A stretch of DNA of 26,270 nucleotides, taken from CAYLXN01 sp964388235. GTDB taxonomy: Bacteria > Patescibacteriota > Saccharimonadia > Saccharimonadales > Saccharimonadaceae. Shown one piece after another: positions 6,862 to 15,244 of the stretch. A program made the translations under genes and the position numbers. The DNA is taken from positions 1 through 26,270 of the forward strand of contig CAYLXN010000009.1 of NCBI GenBank assembly GCA_964388235.1, written 5' to 3'. How positions within the stretch are numbered: position 1 is the first letter of the stretch; every line of letters begins with the position of its first letter. The notes below the pieces were generated by a model that saw only the letters and a program-made list of their open reading frames with translations, made no database searches and was not told the DNA's origin.

Positions 6862-8594
6862 GCCTTAACTCCCGTCTGATCAAGCACCTGCGAGGCGGCG
6901 ATTTCTTGATAGAGTTCGCAGTTTTTCAACAATTCGTCATGTTTACCCTGCGCCACAATTCGCCCTTCGTCCAGCACCACCACTTGATCCAAATCTTTAA
7001 CCGACGACAGCCGCTGAGCGATCATGATCACCGTCAAATCTGGTTGCAAACGAGCCAAATTATGCTTAATTCTAGCTTCAGTTCGCTGGTCAACCGCACT
7101 AGTCGCATCGTCCAAAATTAAAATCCTTGGCTGTCGCAACAGCGCCCGCGCCAAACATAGCCGTTGTTGCTGGCCACCTGAAAAGTTTTTGCCGCCCGCC
7201 TCAACTGGACTGTTTAATTTCTTCGGCAGATCTTTGATAAATTTATCAGCTTCAGCCATCTCTAGCGCTTGCCATAGCTGATTTTTGGTCGCCTTGGGAT
7301 TACCCCAACGCAAATTGCTGGCCACCGTGCCTTTAAACAACCGATTTTGTTGTAAAGAATACAACACTCCTGCTCTTAAATCACCAATCGCATAATCGCG
7401 TACATCTCGACCACCAACCAACAGCTCACCGCCAGTCACATCATGAAACCGCGCAATCAAGCTAACCAGCGTCGTCTTACCCGAACCAGTTTCACCGACA
7501 ATACCGATTTTCGAACCGCTGTCAATTTTTAGATCAATTGATGTCAAGACCGACTTTTTAGAATCGCTATAATTAAAATCAACTTGCTTAAACTCAACCG
7601 CACCAGTCGCCACCGAGGCCGAATTTTCTGCCTCTGGCAAGCCTGGCTCAACCGCCAACACTTCATTCATCCGCTCCAGCGACGCCCGTGATATCGAAAT
7701 ATTGACATACAGCATCGCAAACATCATCAAGCCCCACAACACCTGCCCAGTGTATGATACCAAGCTAACCAACTGACCGATTGGCAATTGCTCAGCCATC
7801 ACTTTTTGACCGCCGAACCACAACAAAATCACCGTGGAAGCGTACATCACCAGATGCATAATTGGCCAAATAATTGTCACTGTCTGACGGGCGCTTACTT
7901 GCTGCAAATATGTATCCTCAGCCGCTCGACAAAGCTTATTTTGTTCATATCGTCGCCGATAAAACGCCTTGACCAGCCGAAAGTTCAGCAAATTTTCCTG
8001 AACAACTAAATTAAGTCCGTCAATCGTTTTCATTAATTTCATAAACCGTGGCAAGGCTCGCTGGCTGGTAATCCATACCGCCAGACCCAAGATCGGCAAG
8101 GCCACCACGAAAATCAGCGCTAGCTGTCGATCAATCATCAAGCTCAAACCAAGCGCCATCGTCAGCATGATCGGCGCCCGCACCACCATCAACATCCCCA
8201 TTCGGTATCTATCTTGCGCATAATTGACATCGGTCGTCAATCGAGTCACCAGTGAAGAAGTAGAGAATTTTTGCAATTGATTCAGTGAAAAAAACTGAAC
8301 TTGGGCAAACAACTGCTCCCGCAAATCACGCGCAAATCGTGTACTCAATCCAGCCGCCAGATAAAAAGCAATCACGCTGATCGTCAACGACACCAGTGCC
8401 ATCGCCACAATCACCCAGCCTTGCTGAATGATCATCCCCAAATCTTGTTTCATCACGCCGTCATCGATAATTTTGGCCATCACTAGCGGAATCAACAGAT
8501 CAATTCCAATATCAAACGCCACCAAACCCCGCACCAGCCAAGCTTGCAGACGATATTGTTTAGCAATTTTTTGGATTTTTTCAGGGAAAAACAT
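6858..8594 (-). CDS. ABC exporter subunit, degenerate ATPase half (permease-ATPase)
   Basis: A 578-aa half-transporter with six membrane helices (about 18-305) and an ATPase domain. Walker A GETGSGKT at 367-374 and signature FSGGQ at 471-475 are good, but the catalytic Glu after Walker B is Asp (LILDDATSA, D496) and the switch His is Gln (IAQRLSS, Q527). Together with the LSQGQ of the partner this makes one of the two ATP sites non-hydrolytic, the known pattern of asymmetric heterodimeric exporters such as TM287/288. First gene of the two-gene operon, directly after a strong promoter with no room for a Shine-Dalgarno sequence. Confidence 0.92.
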   Translation of the reverse strand: MFFPEKIQKIAKQYRLQAWLVRGLVAFDIGIDLLIPLVMAKIIDDGVMKQDLGMIIQQGWVIVAMALVSLTISVIAFYLAAGLSTRFARDLREQLFAQVQFFSLNQLQKFSTSSLVTRLTTDVNYAQDRYRMGMLMVVRAPIMLTMALGLSLMIDRQLALIFVVALPILGLAVWITSQRALPRFMKLMKTIDGLNLVVQENLLNFRLVKAFYRRRYEQNKLCRAAEDTYLQQVSARQTVTIIWPIMHLVMYASTVILLWFGGQKVMAEQLPIGQLVSLVSYTGQVLWGLMMFAMLYVNISISRASLERMNEVLAVEPGLPEAENSASVATGAVEFKQVDFNYSDSKKSVLTSIDLKIDSGSKIGIVGETGSGKTTLVSLIARFHDVTGGELLVGGRDVRDYAIGDLRAGVLYSLQQNRLFKGTVASNLRWGNPKATKNQLWQALEMAEADKFIKDLPKKLNSPVEAGGKNFSGGQQQRLCLARALLRQPRILILDDATSAVDQRTEARIKHNLARLQPDLTVIMIAQRLSSVKDLDQVVVLDEGRIVAQGKHDELLKNCELYQEIAASQVLDQTGVKA

Positions 8595-8600
8595 TCCCTT

Positions 8601-8629
8601 ATTATAGGTATTTTAACTTAGAGCGTCAA
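8601..8629 (-). promoter_or_regulatory. Promoter of the ABC exporter operon (leaderless)
   Basis: Minus strand TTGACG (8624-8629), 17-bp spacer, perfect TATAAT (8601-8606), then AAGGGA and the ATG. The best promoter match in the window; transcription should begin on or next to the start codon. Confidence 0.85.
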
Positions 8630-8661
8630 GCTTAGGCTATCACTCTCAACCATCAACCTAA

Positions 8662-9495
8662 TTATTTATTCAAACTATCGAATACTACTTGATTGGCGTG
8701 CAACCACCCCTCCAGTGTTCCACCATCTAGATACTCACCCGCTGCTGGCACAACTTTGATCTGCCCGCCAGCTTTAACGTAATCATTCAGCGGAATTGTA
8801 ATGTAATATTCCCCCTCGACATCATCGCGCTGTGCATAGTCGTGAATCAGCGTCATCGCCCGATAATCAAGCACATATTTACTGATATTAATCATATTGC
8901 TCGGCGCATCCTCGACTGCTGGCTTCTCGACAATTCGCTTGAAATTCTGCTGATCATCAAATTCCAATACGCCATAGTTTGAAACTTTTTGTTGATCAAT
9001 TGTTGCCCCCAGCATCGCCGAACCACCACTCCGTTCAGCCTCGCACATCAACTGCTTGACGTCACCCTTACCAGTCTGCGGATCGTAAGTGAAATCATCA
9101 CCCATCAACACGATCACCGATTCATCTGGTTGTAAATACTTAAAAATCATCGCCGTCGGGATCGCTGTACCATACTTGGCCGTCGAATCTTGCTCAATAT
9201 AGTGATAATTTATGGCTGGCGGCGTGATCGTTTGGACCAGTTCAGGCTTGTTTTTATCAATTAAATAATTCTCCAAATCTTGATTAATTGAATAATAATC
9301 TTGTAATTGAGTCGAACCAGTTGACACCACAAAATAAATATCGGTGATGCCCGCCGCCACACAATCTTCGACCACATAATCAACAATTGGCCGATTGCAA
9401 ATTGGCAGCATGCATTTTTCGACTGATTTAGTAATTGGCAACCGTCGGGTCCCCCAACCTGCCACTGGAATAATTGCTTTAGTAATTTTTGTCAT
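8662..9495 (-). CDS. galU: UTP-glucose-1-phosphate uridylyltransferase (GalU-like)
   Basis: A 277-aa nucleotidyltransferase expected to make UDP-glucose from UTP and glucose-1-phosphate, feeding glycan and envelope synthesis. The GT-A nucleotide-binding loop is at the N terminus (IPVAGWGTRRLPITKS) and is followed by EKCMLPICNRPIVDYVVED, where typical GalU has PKEMLP. LMGDDFTYD holds the metal-binding region, VEKP is conserved, and YLDGGTLEGWL is the C-terminal sugar-site motif. Slightly shorter than the usual 290-300 aa. The changed residues in the PKE position make the exact substrate (glucose or another sugar-1-phosphate, UTP or dTTP) less certain than the fold. It has its own -10 box and lies between the surface operon and the ABC genes. 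Confidence 0.85.
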   Translation of the reverse strand: MTKITKAIIPVAGWGTRRLPITKSVEKCMLPICNRPIVDYVVEDCVAAGITDIYFVVSTGSTQLQDYYSINQDLENYLIDKNKPELVQTITPPAINYHYIEQDSTAKYGTAIPTAMIFKYLQPDESVIVLMGDDFTYDPQTGKGDVKQLMCEAERSGGSAMLGATIDQQKVSNYGVLEFDDQQNFKRIVEKPAVEDAPSNMINISKYVLDYRAMTLIHDYAQRDDVEGEYYITIPLNDYVKAGGQIKVVPAAGEYLDGGTLEGWLHANQVVFDSLNK

Positions 9496-9501
9496 AAATT
9501 A

Positions 9502-9507
9502 ATTATA
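9502..9507 (-). promoter_or_regulatory. -10 box of galU (leaderless)
   Basis: TATAAT on the minus strand, six bases before the galU ATG, within TATAGTATAAT. No -35 box is evident because the region upstream is the terminator of the previous gene. No Shine-Dalgarno sequence fits. Confidence 0.6.
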
Positions 9508-9515
9508 CTATAAAA

Positions 9516-9546
9516 ATCAAAACTACCGCCCTTTCGAGCGGTAGTT
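9516..9546 (-). terminator. Intrinsic terminator of the LPXTG surface operon
   Basis: Minus strand AACTACCGC (9538-9546) and GCGGTAGTT (9521-9529) form a perfect 9-bp stem with an 8-nt loop, followed by TTGATTTTT. It lies about 20 nt after the stop of the LPXTG gene and just before the galU -10 box. Confidence 0.85.
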
Positions 9547-9565
9547 ATTCTAGTAGCTGCTAAAA

Positions 9566-11119
9566 TTATTTATCAAGATCAGCGGCTTTTAATTCTTGCT
9601 GAGATCGGTAGTAGTAAACGATGGCGGTTGTGATGGCCATGATCGAGATCACGCTCACCAAGGCTTCGACAGGACCAGTCTTTGGTAATTCAGCAGGAGT
9701 AGCTTCGGTTTCATCAACGGTGATTTCAGTTTCACAAGCAACACTTGAGACTTGCTTATTTTCACCAGCTACGGTTGCATTGATTGTCGCTTTAACTTTA
9801 TAAGTACCTGGAGTGTTTTGGTTGTAAGTTAATTCATTTTTAGCGTTTTGCTTAAAGATTTCCTTACTGTCTTTGTCAGTTACTACGTAAGTAATATCTT
9901 TGACGTCGACATTTTTCTGAGCCACGTTGGTGGTGAATTTAAATTCAGTGTTAGAAACTTTGTCGACTTTCAAAACCTCACATTTGAGCAGGTGCTCAGG
10001 TGTTTCGATTGGAGCACATTCTTTATTGACGACGATGTCAGCGAAATCACTCAAGTTACCGTTAGGTGTATAGACAATTAGGTTGTTGCGGTAAAGATTT
10101 GCACCACAGTTAGCTAATTTATCTTGAGTTGGAGCTGTTGCATCAAATAAGACGTAGGCATTTGATTTTGGTGTGTAATCACCGATATTCAAACCTCGAC
10201 CGTCAGTCAGATAGGCACCAGATGCATCATCTAAAGCTTTGCCCTGAGGGTTATTGGCGTTCATAATTTTAACCGAACCGCTAACAGCCGTGACATTCTT
10301 CGGTAGAAAATCTTTCAAAATCACGCCAGTTTGATTAATATCACCAATATTTTGATACATTAACTGGTATTGATAGCGTTCACCAGGCTTAACAGCGATC
10401 GTTCGTTGCCAAGCTTTCTCGCCCATTTTTCGCACTTGCTTGTTTATTGTAAACTTAGCACTTTCTAAGACGTCAATTTTGACTTTGTAAACCACATAAC
10501 CAGCGTACTGATAACAACCTTGCAATTTACCGTCCATTTGGTTGTAACCAACTTGAGTACCAGCAGTGGTGACGATTTGGTCACTAAGTTGGAAGCCGTC
10601 TTGTGGTTTAACGTTGTTGTAGAAGCGAGCTGAGCCAGCAACATACGAGACGTTAAACATTTTGCTGCTCTTCAAAACCACACTGTCCCAAATTCGGGCT
10701 GGATCAGCATTTGAAGCTTCGATAGCACCGCCAATGTTGATCTCAGTCGCATTTTTGGTTGGGATACTGGTAAATACTCTCGTATTGTCAGCTATCAATT
10801 TTAAGTCTTGGTGAGCGTTATTGTGAACATACATTCGCACGAGATATTCACCGCTTTTGTCGATGTTTAGCTCGTTAAAACTCCATTTATCCTGCCCCCA
10901 TAGGCTAGCTGGCATGGCGCTGACAAAGTTGCGCTCATCGCCATACTTTGGGTTATTAGTGATTGAGTTAAAGGTAATCTTCTTGGCTGGATTCTCAATC
11001 GTGTAGGTAGTTCGCTCAGGGCCGTATGCTAGAACACCTACGGTAGTGAGAGCCACCACAGCTACCGACAGGATGCCGGCAATAGCTGCGAGTTTAGTGG
11101 TTAATTTAGTGTGTGTCAT
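9566..11119 (-). CDS. Sortase-anchored LPXTG surface protein with DUF11-like domain
   Basis: A 517-aa secreted protein. Residues 1-32 are a signal peptide (basic start, core AAIAGILSVAVVALTTVGVLA, cleavage before YGPERTTYT). The mature N-terminal region (about 33-220) is beta-rich with NSITNNPKYGDERNFV, a pattern I associate with Saccharibacteria surface proteins. A DUF11-like beta-sandwich follows at about 238-345 (WQRTIAVKPGERYQYQLMY), then a second beta domain, and a complete cell-wall-sorting tail: LPKTG at 478-482, a hydrophobic helix, and YYYRSQQ. A sortase should link it to the wall. Last gene of the 71-aa / acidic protein / LPXTG operon, with AAAAGGA before its ATG and a terminator after it. 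Confidence 0.88.
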   Translation of the reverse strand: MTHTKLTTKLAAIAGILSVAVVALTTVGVLAYGPERTTYTIENPAKKITFNSITNNPKYGDERNFVSAMPASLWGQDKWSFNELNIDKSGEYLVRMYVHNNAHQDLKLIADNTRVFTSIPTKNATEINIGGAIEASNADPARIWDSVVLKSSKMFNVSYVAGSARFYNNVKPQDGFQLSDQIVTTAGTQVGYNQMDGKLQGCYQYAGYVVYKVKIDVLESAKFTINKQVRKMGEKAWQRTIAVKPGERYQYQLMYQNIGDINQTGVILKDFLPKNVTAVSGSVKIMNANNPQGKALDDASGAYLTDGRGLNIGDYTPKSNAYVLFDATAPTQDKLANCGANLYRNNLIVYTPNGNLSDFADIVVNKECAPIETPEHLLKCEVLKVDKVSNTEFKFTTNVAQKNVDVKDITYVVTDKDSKEIFKQNAKNELTYNQNTPGTYKVKATINATVAGENKQVSSVACETEITVDETEATPAELPKTGPVEALVSVISIMAITTAIVYYYRSQQELKAADLDK

Positions 11120-11180
11120 TTCTTTTTTCCTTTTTTCTTTTGTTAGTTTCTTTTTGTTAGTAAGTTAGATTAATTATTGC

Positions 11181-11792
11181 CTAGAAACCTCCAGTAGTTC
11201 CGTCGTTGATATTTACATCTCTAGTATCATTTGTCACTTCAGGAGTAGCAGAGTTTGTGGGAGCTGCAGGAGTCGAAGCAGCTGGAGCACCTACGTTAGG
11301 CGAAGCAGTTTGCTTAACTTCCTGGTAAGACGTTTTAGTCTCTTGGGTTCTATTCACTGTTTCATTAGTCCTGCCTGCGTTCTGCTCCTTAATTACATCA
11401 TTGGCTAAGTTCGGCTTAACAGCAGCTTCCTTAGTTTGCTGATTTTCACGATTTTGATTTACTTGATTCTGAGACGCTTTAACATTATTGACTTCATTTT
11501 CCTTGGTTATTACCTGAGCCTCTTTATCAGCTTTTACTTCATCAGCTTTTCGATCTTCAATATTATTGTAAACTCCTTCTTGACCAGTAGCGGTTGGATC
11601 TTGGGCTTCAAGCGAACCAGAGTCGGCTTTGTTTTCGCCACTTGCACCAGCTGGAGTTTTGTCATCAACCATATTTTCAATATCCTTTCCAGTCTCTTCT
11701 CCACCGCCTTGACCAGGCTCCTCCTGCTCTGGAGTTTCAATTTCAGGCTCTTCAGGATATATATCAGTTTTTTCGTCTGGCTCTTCTTCAGG
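11181..11792 (-). CDS. Acidic membrane-linked protein, C-terminal part (after the N gap)
   Basis: About 203 codons are open from the edge of the N gap to a stop at 11181. The product starts with a Pro/Glu stretch (PEEEPDEKTDIYPEEPE), then a Gly/Glu turn (GQGGGEE), a long low-complexity Asn/Gln/Lys/Glu region without cysteine, and an Ala/Pro/Thr tail ending in TTGGF. It has no start codon of its own: the Pro/Glu run continues the one that ends the upstream fragment, and codons on both sides meet the gap on a whole-codon boundary. I therefore read it as the 3' half of the gene beginning at 13353. No enzymatic domain is recognised; it looks like a disordered, surface-exposed stalk. Confidence 0.75.
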   Translation of the reverse strand, partial: PEEEPDEKTDIYPEEPEIETPEQEEPGQGGGEETGKDIENMVDDKTPAGASGENKADSGSLEAQDPTATGQEGVYNNIEDRKADEVKADKEAQVITKENEVNNVKASQNQVNQNRENQQTKEAAVKPNLANDVIKEQNAGRTNETVNRTQETKTSYQEVKQTASPNVGAPAASTPAAPTNSATPEVTNDTRDVNINDGTTGGF

Positions 11793-11892
11793 NNNNNNNN
11801 NNNNNNNNNNNNNNNNNNNNNNNNNNNNNNNNNNNNNNNNNNNNNNNNNNNNNNNNNNNNNNNNNNNNNNNNNNNNNNNNNNNNNNNNNNNN
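11793..11892. other. Assembly gap of exactly 100 N within a Pro/Glu-repeat coding region
   Basis: Exactly 100 N, a common placeholder length. Both flanks code for proline-glutamate repeats (EEEKPEEEKP before, PEEEPDE after), so the assembly probably broke in a tandem repeat. True length is unknown; any multiple of three restores one continuous gene. Confidence 0.95.
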
Positions 11893-13353
11893 AGGTTTTT
11901 CTTCCTCAGGTTTTTCTTCCTCTTTCTTTTTGTCCTCAGGAGTAGTTGTTTCTTTCTCTTTAGTTGGCTTATATGAAGGGGCTGGATTATCAACTTTTCC
12001 TTCTTCGTAGACAGTCAAAGGAATTAATGCAAAGATTTCTTTTTCTTCATCATAGATCACCACATTCGAACAGACCGTCAGGACATCGACTTCTTCACCG
12101 TTGGCTAGTTTATACCGAACGGCTTCGCCTCTATCAAAAGCCCTACTTATGCCTAGCTCATGTTTTTCAGTTGTACCGTCATAATCAAAGGCTGCCATCG
12201 CGCCTCGAGTGTTTTCTAATGTCAAATTAACTACTTCAGTTTTTGTACCCTTCAAAGCTTCGAGAAATAGGTTGTAGTTTTGTGCCCTCAAAGCTGGGTT
12301 CTCTTGCAATGACTTGATGAAATCACTACTGTTAGTGGTGTTTACATCAATCTTATTACCAGCAGCGTCAACTGGAGCGTAAAATCCTGTTAAGCCAAGC
12401 GCAGCTAGAAGATCTTCATTATAAAAAGTTGCTTTCGCTAGAGATTCTTGATGTTCCTCATCAGTGCCTTCTTCGATATTCTTCCCATAAAGTTCAAACA
12501 AGCCATCTCGAGTCATATTATATTTGTTGGTCTTGTCTGATCGCATCCAGTTAGCTATTTCAGTATTGCCTTTGATTTCCTTACCATCGTAGTTTTTGAA
12601 CTCTTTTCCATCTTCATAAGCTTCGGCCAATCTTGCATTGCGTTCTGCCTTGGTTTCTTGAGCCGCATCTTTTTCTGCCGTCTTATCTGCGTCATCTTTT
12701 TCTTTATTCTCAGCTTGATTATTAACATAATCACCTAAGTTGTCCTTCTGAGTGTCTTCTTTTTCAGCTGAAGGTGAATTTTGCAAATCTTCTTGAGCTG
12801 CATCTTCAGTCTCTGCCGCCGCGACAACACTATCGACCCCAAACGGGTCTTCATAAAACAGCCCTAATTTTCTTGCAGCCTCCCTAGAAGGTCCGGTTAA
12901 GCTTCCTTTTCCTAATTCTTGGTCATCCTTTGCGGCTACAAACTCTTCAGCCACAGCTTTATCTGGAGCTTCTTCGCTTTCAAATCCACCACCAGCGCCG
13001 TAGCCAACAGCACCACCTGCAGCAGCGGCCAGTATCATCCCTCCAATAGCGACCTTCCCCATAGTCTTCTGGGCGGCCTTAGTAGCTTTTACTTCTTCTT
13101 TCAGATCTTCAATTTCTTTTTCTGTTTTTGCCCTATCTTCATAAGACACAGTCTCTCTACTCTTAAGATCTTTTATTTGGGCATCTTTGTTTTCTAGGTC
13201 TTTAAACAAGACCTCTGTTAGTTTTTTGCATGCTGCTATATCTTCCAAGCCTCTTTGATAATAATCGATTGATTCGCTGCTATTATCAACCGCATCAAGA
13301 GCCTCTCCGGTCCTTGATTTATCAAAATTGTTATTTTCTGGTGATTTGTTCAT
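11893..13353 (-). CDS. Acidic coiled-coil transmembrane protein, N-terminal part (before the N gap)
   Basis: 487 codons from an ATG (AAAAGGAATAAT before it) to the N gap. Residues 1-45 are polar; 45-97 form a Glu/Lys coiled coil (LENKDAQIKDLKSRETVS onward); 101-122 is one Ala/Gly-rich membrane segment (AIGGMILAAAAGGAVGYGAG) with no signal-peptide features, so the short coiled-coil part should be inside and the large acidic part outside, or an anchored N-out form. Residues 125-245 are highly acidic and disordered; about 250-450 look folded (LFELYGKNIEEG, LTVCSNVVIYDEE), and a Pro/Thr/Glu repeat begins near 460. Function unknown. Cotranscribed with the 71-aa gene upstream and the LPXTG gene downstream. 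Confidence 0.8.
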
Positions 13354-13383
13354 ATTATTCCTTTTTTAGTTATTAATTTAACT

Positions 13384-13599
13384 TTATTGATTTTCCGCTA
13401 ACTCGATTGTTACTATCTTTGCTACTATTTTACTGGCAACATCGTTTGCCGCTTCTCTTAGTTCTTCGAATTTCTCTGTTTCTTGACTTTCTAACCGATT
13501 TGGATCGTCTGGTATCTCGAAGACTTCTTTGTTATCCAAGTCAGCCTCAGAAATCGCTATCTCTGGAGTGACTGGTGATTTTTCATTTCCTTGATTCAT
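13384..13599 (-). CDS. Small acidic hypothetical protein
   Basis: A 71-aa acidic protein with no cysteine, signal peptide or strong membrane helix. The N-terminal two thirds are polar and rich in Asp, Glu and Pro; the last 25 residues (AANDVASKIVAKIVTIELAE) can form an amphipathic helix. It is the first gene after a good promoter and ends 30 nt before the acidic membrane protein, so it is probably made together with it. No ribosome-binding site is obvious. I do not recognise a family; an accessory subunit of the surface protein is only a guess. Confidence 0.65.
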   Translation of the reverse strand: MNQGNEKSPVTPEIAISEADLDNKEVFEIPDDPNRLESQETEKFEELREAANDVASKIVAKIVTIELAENQ

Positions 13600-13649
13600 G
13601 TCTTGTACTTTCTTTGGTTTCTTTTTTTATTTCTATTAATTATGTTCCT

Positions 13650-13678
13650 AGTCTAGCATAATTTAGACAAAAAGTCAA
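13650..13678 (-). promoter_or_regulatory. Promoter of the surface operon
   Basis: Minus strand TTGACT (13673-13678), 17-bp spacer ending TGC, TAGACT (13650-13655). The leader is about 45 nt, A-rich. The -35 box begins 21 nt after the stop of the thioredoxin-like gene with no terminator between, so read-through from the fts genes is possible. Confidence 0.7.
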
Positions 13679-13699
13679 GACCTATTTTGCTCCTGTTAA

Positions 13700-13963
13700 T
13701 TACACCTGAAAATAGTAACTTACCTCGCTAATTAATGGTAATGGCCGACCACGCCATATATTTTGCACAGCTCCATCATTAGCGATCGCAATAATTGTCG
13801 GATATTCAACAATATCGTAAATTCGACTAAAATCCGCCCCCTGTCTAGTCTCAGGGTCAATAATTTCTAATTCGTGACCTGATTGCCGTTCAAAATCACG
13901 CAAATAATCGTTCACTTCTCGAGAGTGATCCGAGTGGTCTTTATAAACAATCGCTACGCGCAT
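13700..13963 (-). CDS. Thioredoxin-fold protein lacking the CXXC motif
   Basis: An 87-aa protein with a thioredoxin/glutaredoxin-like pattern: strand VAIVYKD, a helix (SREVNDYLRDFERQ), strand LEIIDPE, helix, the cis-proline region VEYPTIIAI and a last strand before WRG. Where a redox protein has CXXC after the first strand this one has HSDH, and there is no cysteine at all. It therefore cannot do thiol-disulfide exchange and is more likely a structural or binding protein. It starts 8 nt after the ftsZ stop with GGTGG before its ATG, so it is cotranscribed with ftsZ, which hints at a role near division. Confidence 0.75.
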   Translation of the reverse strand: MRVAIVYKDHSDHSREVNDYLRDFERQSGHELEIIDPETRQGADFSRIYDIVEYPTIIAIANDGAVQNIWRGRPLPLISEVSYYFQV

Positions 13964-13971
13964 CCGCCACC

Positions 13972-15204
13972 CTAGTCATCGGCTGCTTCTGATTGCTCTT
14001 TTTCCGCCTGACGCTTCTTGCGTCGCCTCAAGAAAGCTGGCGTATCAGCCTCATCGTCTTCTGGTTGGTCCCAAATATTTTGATTAATATCATCACTGAC
14101 GAAATCCTCCCGAATCTGTTCGCGTTCGTCGTTATTCAAATTAAGATCAATGCCTTCAATTTCTGGCTCTGGAGTTGGTGTTACCTCTGGTACAACATCT
14201 TGACTTGGGTCAGTTGCTAATTCAGTAACTTCAGGATTTTGGTAATAAGCGGCGTCAAAACCAGTCGCAATCACCGTAATCACCACCTCGTCTTCCATCT
14301 CTGGCTTGAGAGTCGCTCCAAAAATAATATTAGCATCTGGTGAAACCGAAGCAGTGATTAGTTCAGCTGCATCTTGAATTTCACTCATACTCATATCGTA
14401 GCCACCAGCGATATTAAACAGCACACCGCGGGCGCCATCAATCGACACCTCAATCAATGGTGACTCAATCGCTTGCTTGGCGGCCTCAACGGCTCGATCT
14501 TCGCCACTAGCCCGACCAATACCCATCAAGGCTGAGCCAGCGTTGCTCATAATCGCTTTGACATCGGCAAAATCGAGGTTAATCAAGCCGTGTTCAGTAA
14601 TTAACTCGGAAATGCCCTGCACACCCTGTCGCAATACGTCATCGGCAATCTTGAAGGTCTCAATCAATGGCGTTCGTCGATCAATTGTCTGAAGTAAGCG
14701 ATCGTTTGGAATAGTGATCAGAGTGTCAACTTCTTTACGCAACTGATCAATTGCCCAGTCAGCGTTTTGTTTGCGCTTGGCACCCTCGAAAGAAAATGGC
14801 CGCGTTGCCACACCAACTACCAGTGTACCCAGCTCTCGGGCAATTTCGGCCACCACGTGACCGGCCCCCGAACCAGTACCGCCACCAGCTCCAATAGTAA
14901 TAAAGGCCATATCAGCGCCCTCAAGAGCTTTACGAATTTCGTCGCGAGACTCTTCCGCTGCTGCTTCACCCTTGAGCGGATCAGCACCCGCACCAAGGCC
15001 GTTTGTAGCTTCTTTGCCTAGGTGAATTTTGGTATCAGCTTCTGAATTGTGTAGCGCCTGAGCATCGGTGTTCATCGCCACAAACTCAACTCCTTTTAGT
15101 CCGATCTCTTTCATCCGGTTGACGGCTGAACCGCCAGCTCCCCCCACACCAATTACTTTGATGCGAGCGACAGCTTCTACTTCTGATGGCTTTATTTCAG
15201 GCAT
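13972..15204 (-). CDS. ftsZ: Cell division GTPase FtsZ
   Basis: A 410-aa tubulin-like GTPase that polymerises at midcell to form the division ring. N-terminal GTP loop VGGAGGSAVNRM, tubulin signature GAGGGTGSG at 105-113 (Ser replaces the usual Thr in GTGTG), and the T7 catalytic loop NLDFADVKAIM are present. An acidic linker (about 325-385) leads to the conserved tail TPAFLRRRKKRQ, the site that binds FtsA. Start ATG with GAGGAGAG before it. It follows ftsA by 40 nt and is followed by the CXXC-less thioredoxin-fold gene. Confidence 0.97.
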   Translation of the reverse strand: MPEIKPSEVEAVARIKVIGVGGAGGSAVNRMKEIGLKGVEFVAMNTDAQALHNSEADTKIHLGKEATNGLGAGADPLKGEAAAEESRDEIRKALEGADMAFITIGAGGGTGSGAGHVVAEIARELGTLVVGVATRPFSFEGAKRKQNADWAIDQLRKEVDTLITIPNDRLLQTIDRRTPLIETFKIADDVLRQGVQGISELITEHGLINLDFADVKAIMSNAGSALMGIGRASGEDRAVEAAKQAIESPLIEVSIDGARGVLFNIAGGYDMSMSEIQDAAELITASVSPDANIIFGATLKPEMEDEVVITVIATGFDAAYYQNPEVTELATDPSQDVVPEVTPTPEPEIEGIDLNLNNDEREQIREDFVSDDINQNIWDQPEDDEADTPAFLRRRKKRQAEKEQSEAADD

Positions 15205-15244
15205 TATCTTTCTCTCCTCTTCTCTTTCCTACAGTATAACATAA

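Noticed and set aside
11893..11993. A Lys/Arg-rich start (RKRKKNLRKK) for the C-terminal fragment of the acidic protein.
   Set aside because: This is the upstream fragment read in the wrong frame; the shift comes only from the arbitrary 100-N gap length.
11436..12010. Long open frames on the plus strand across the acidic protein and the N gap.
   Set aside because: They are antisense to the acidic gene, run through N, and encode Phe/Leu/Ser-rich products expected from the reverse of Glu/Lys codons.
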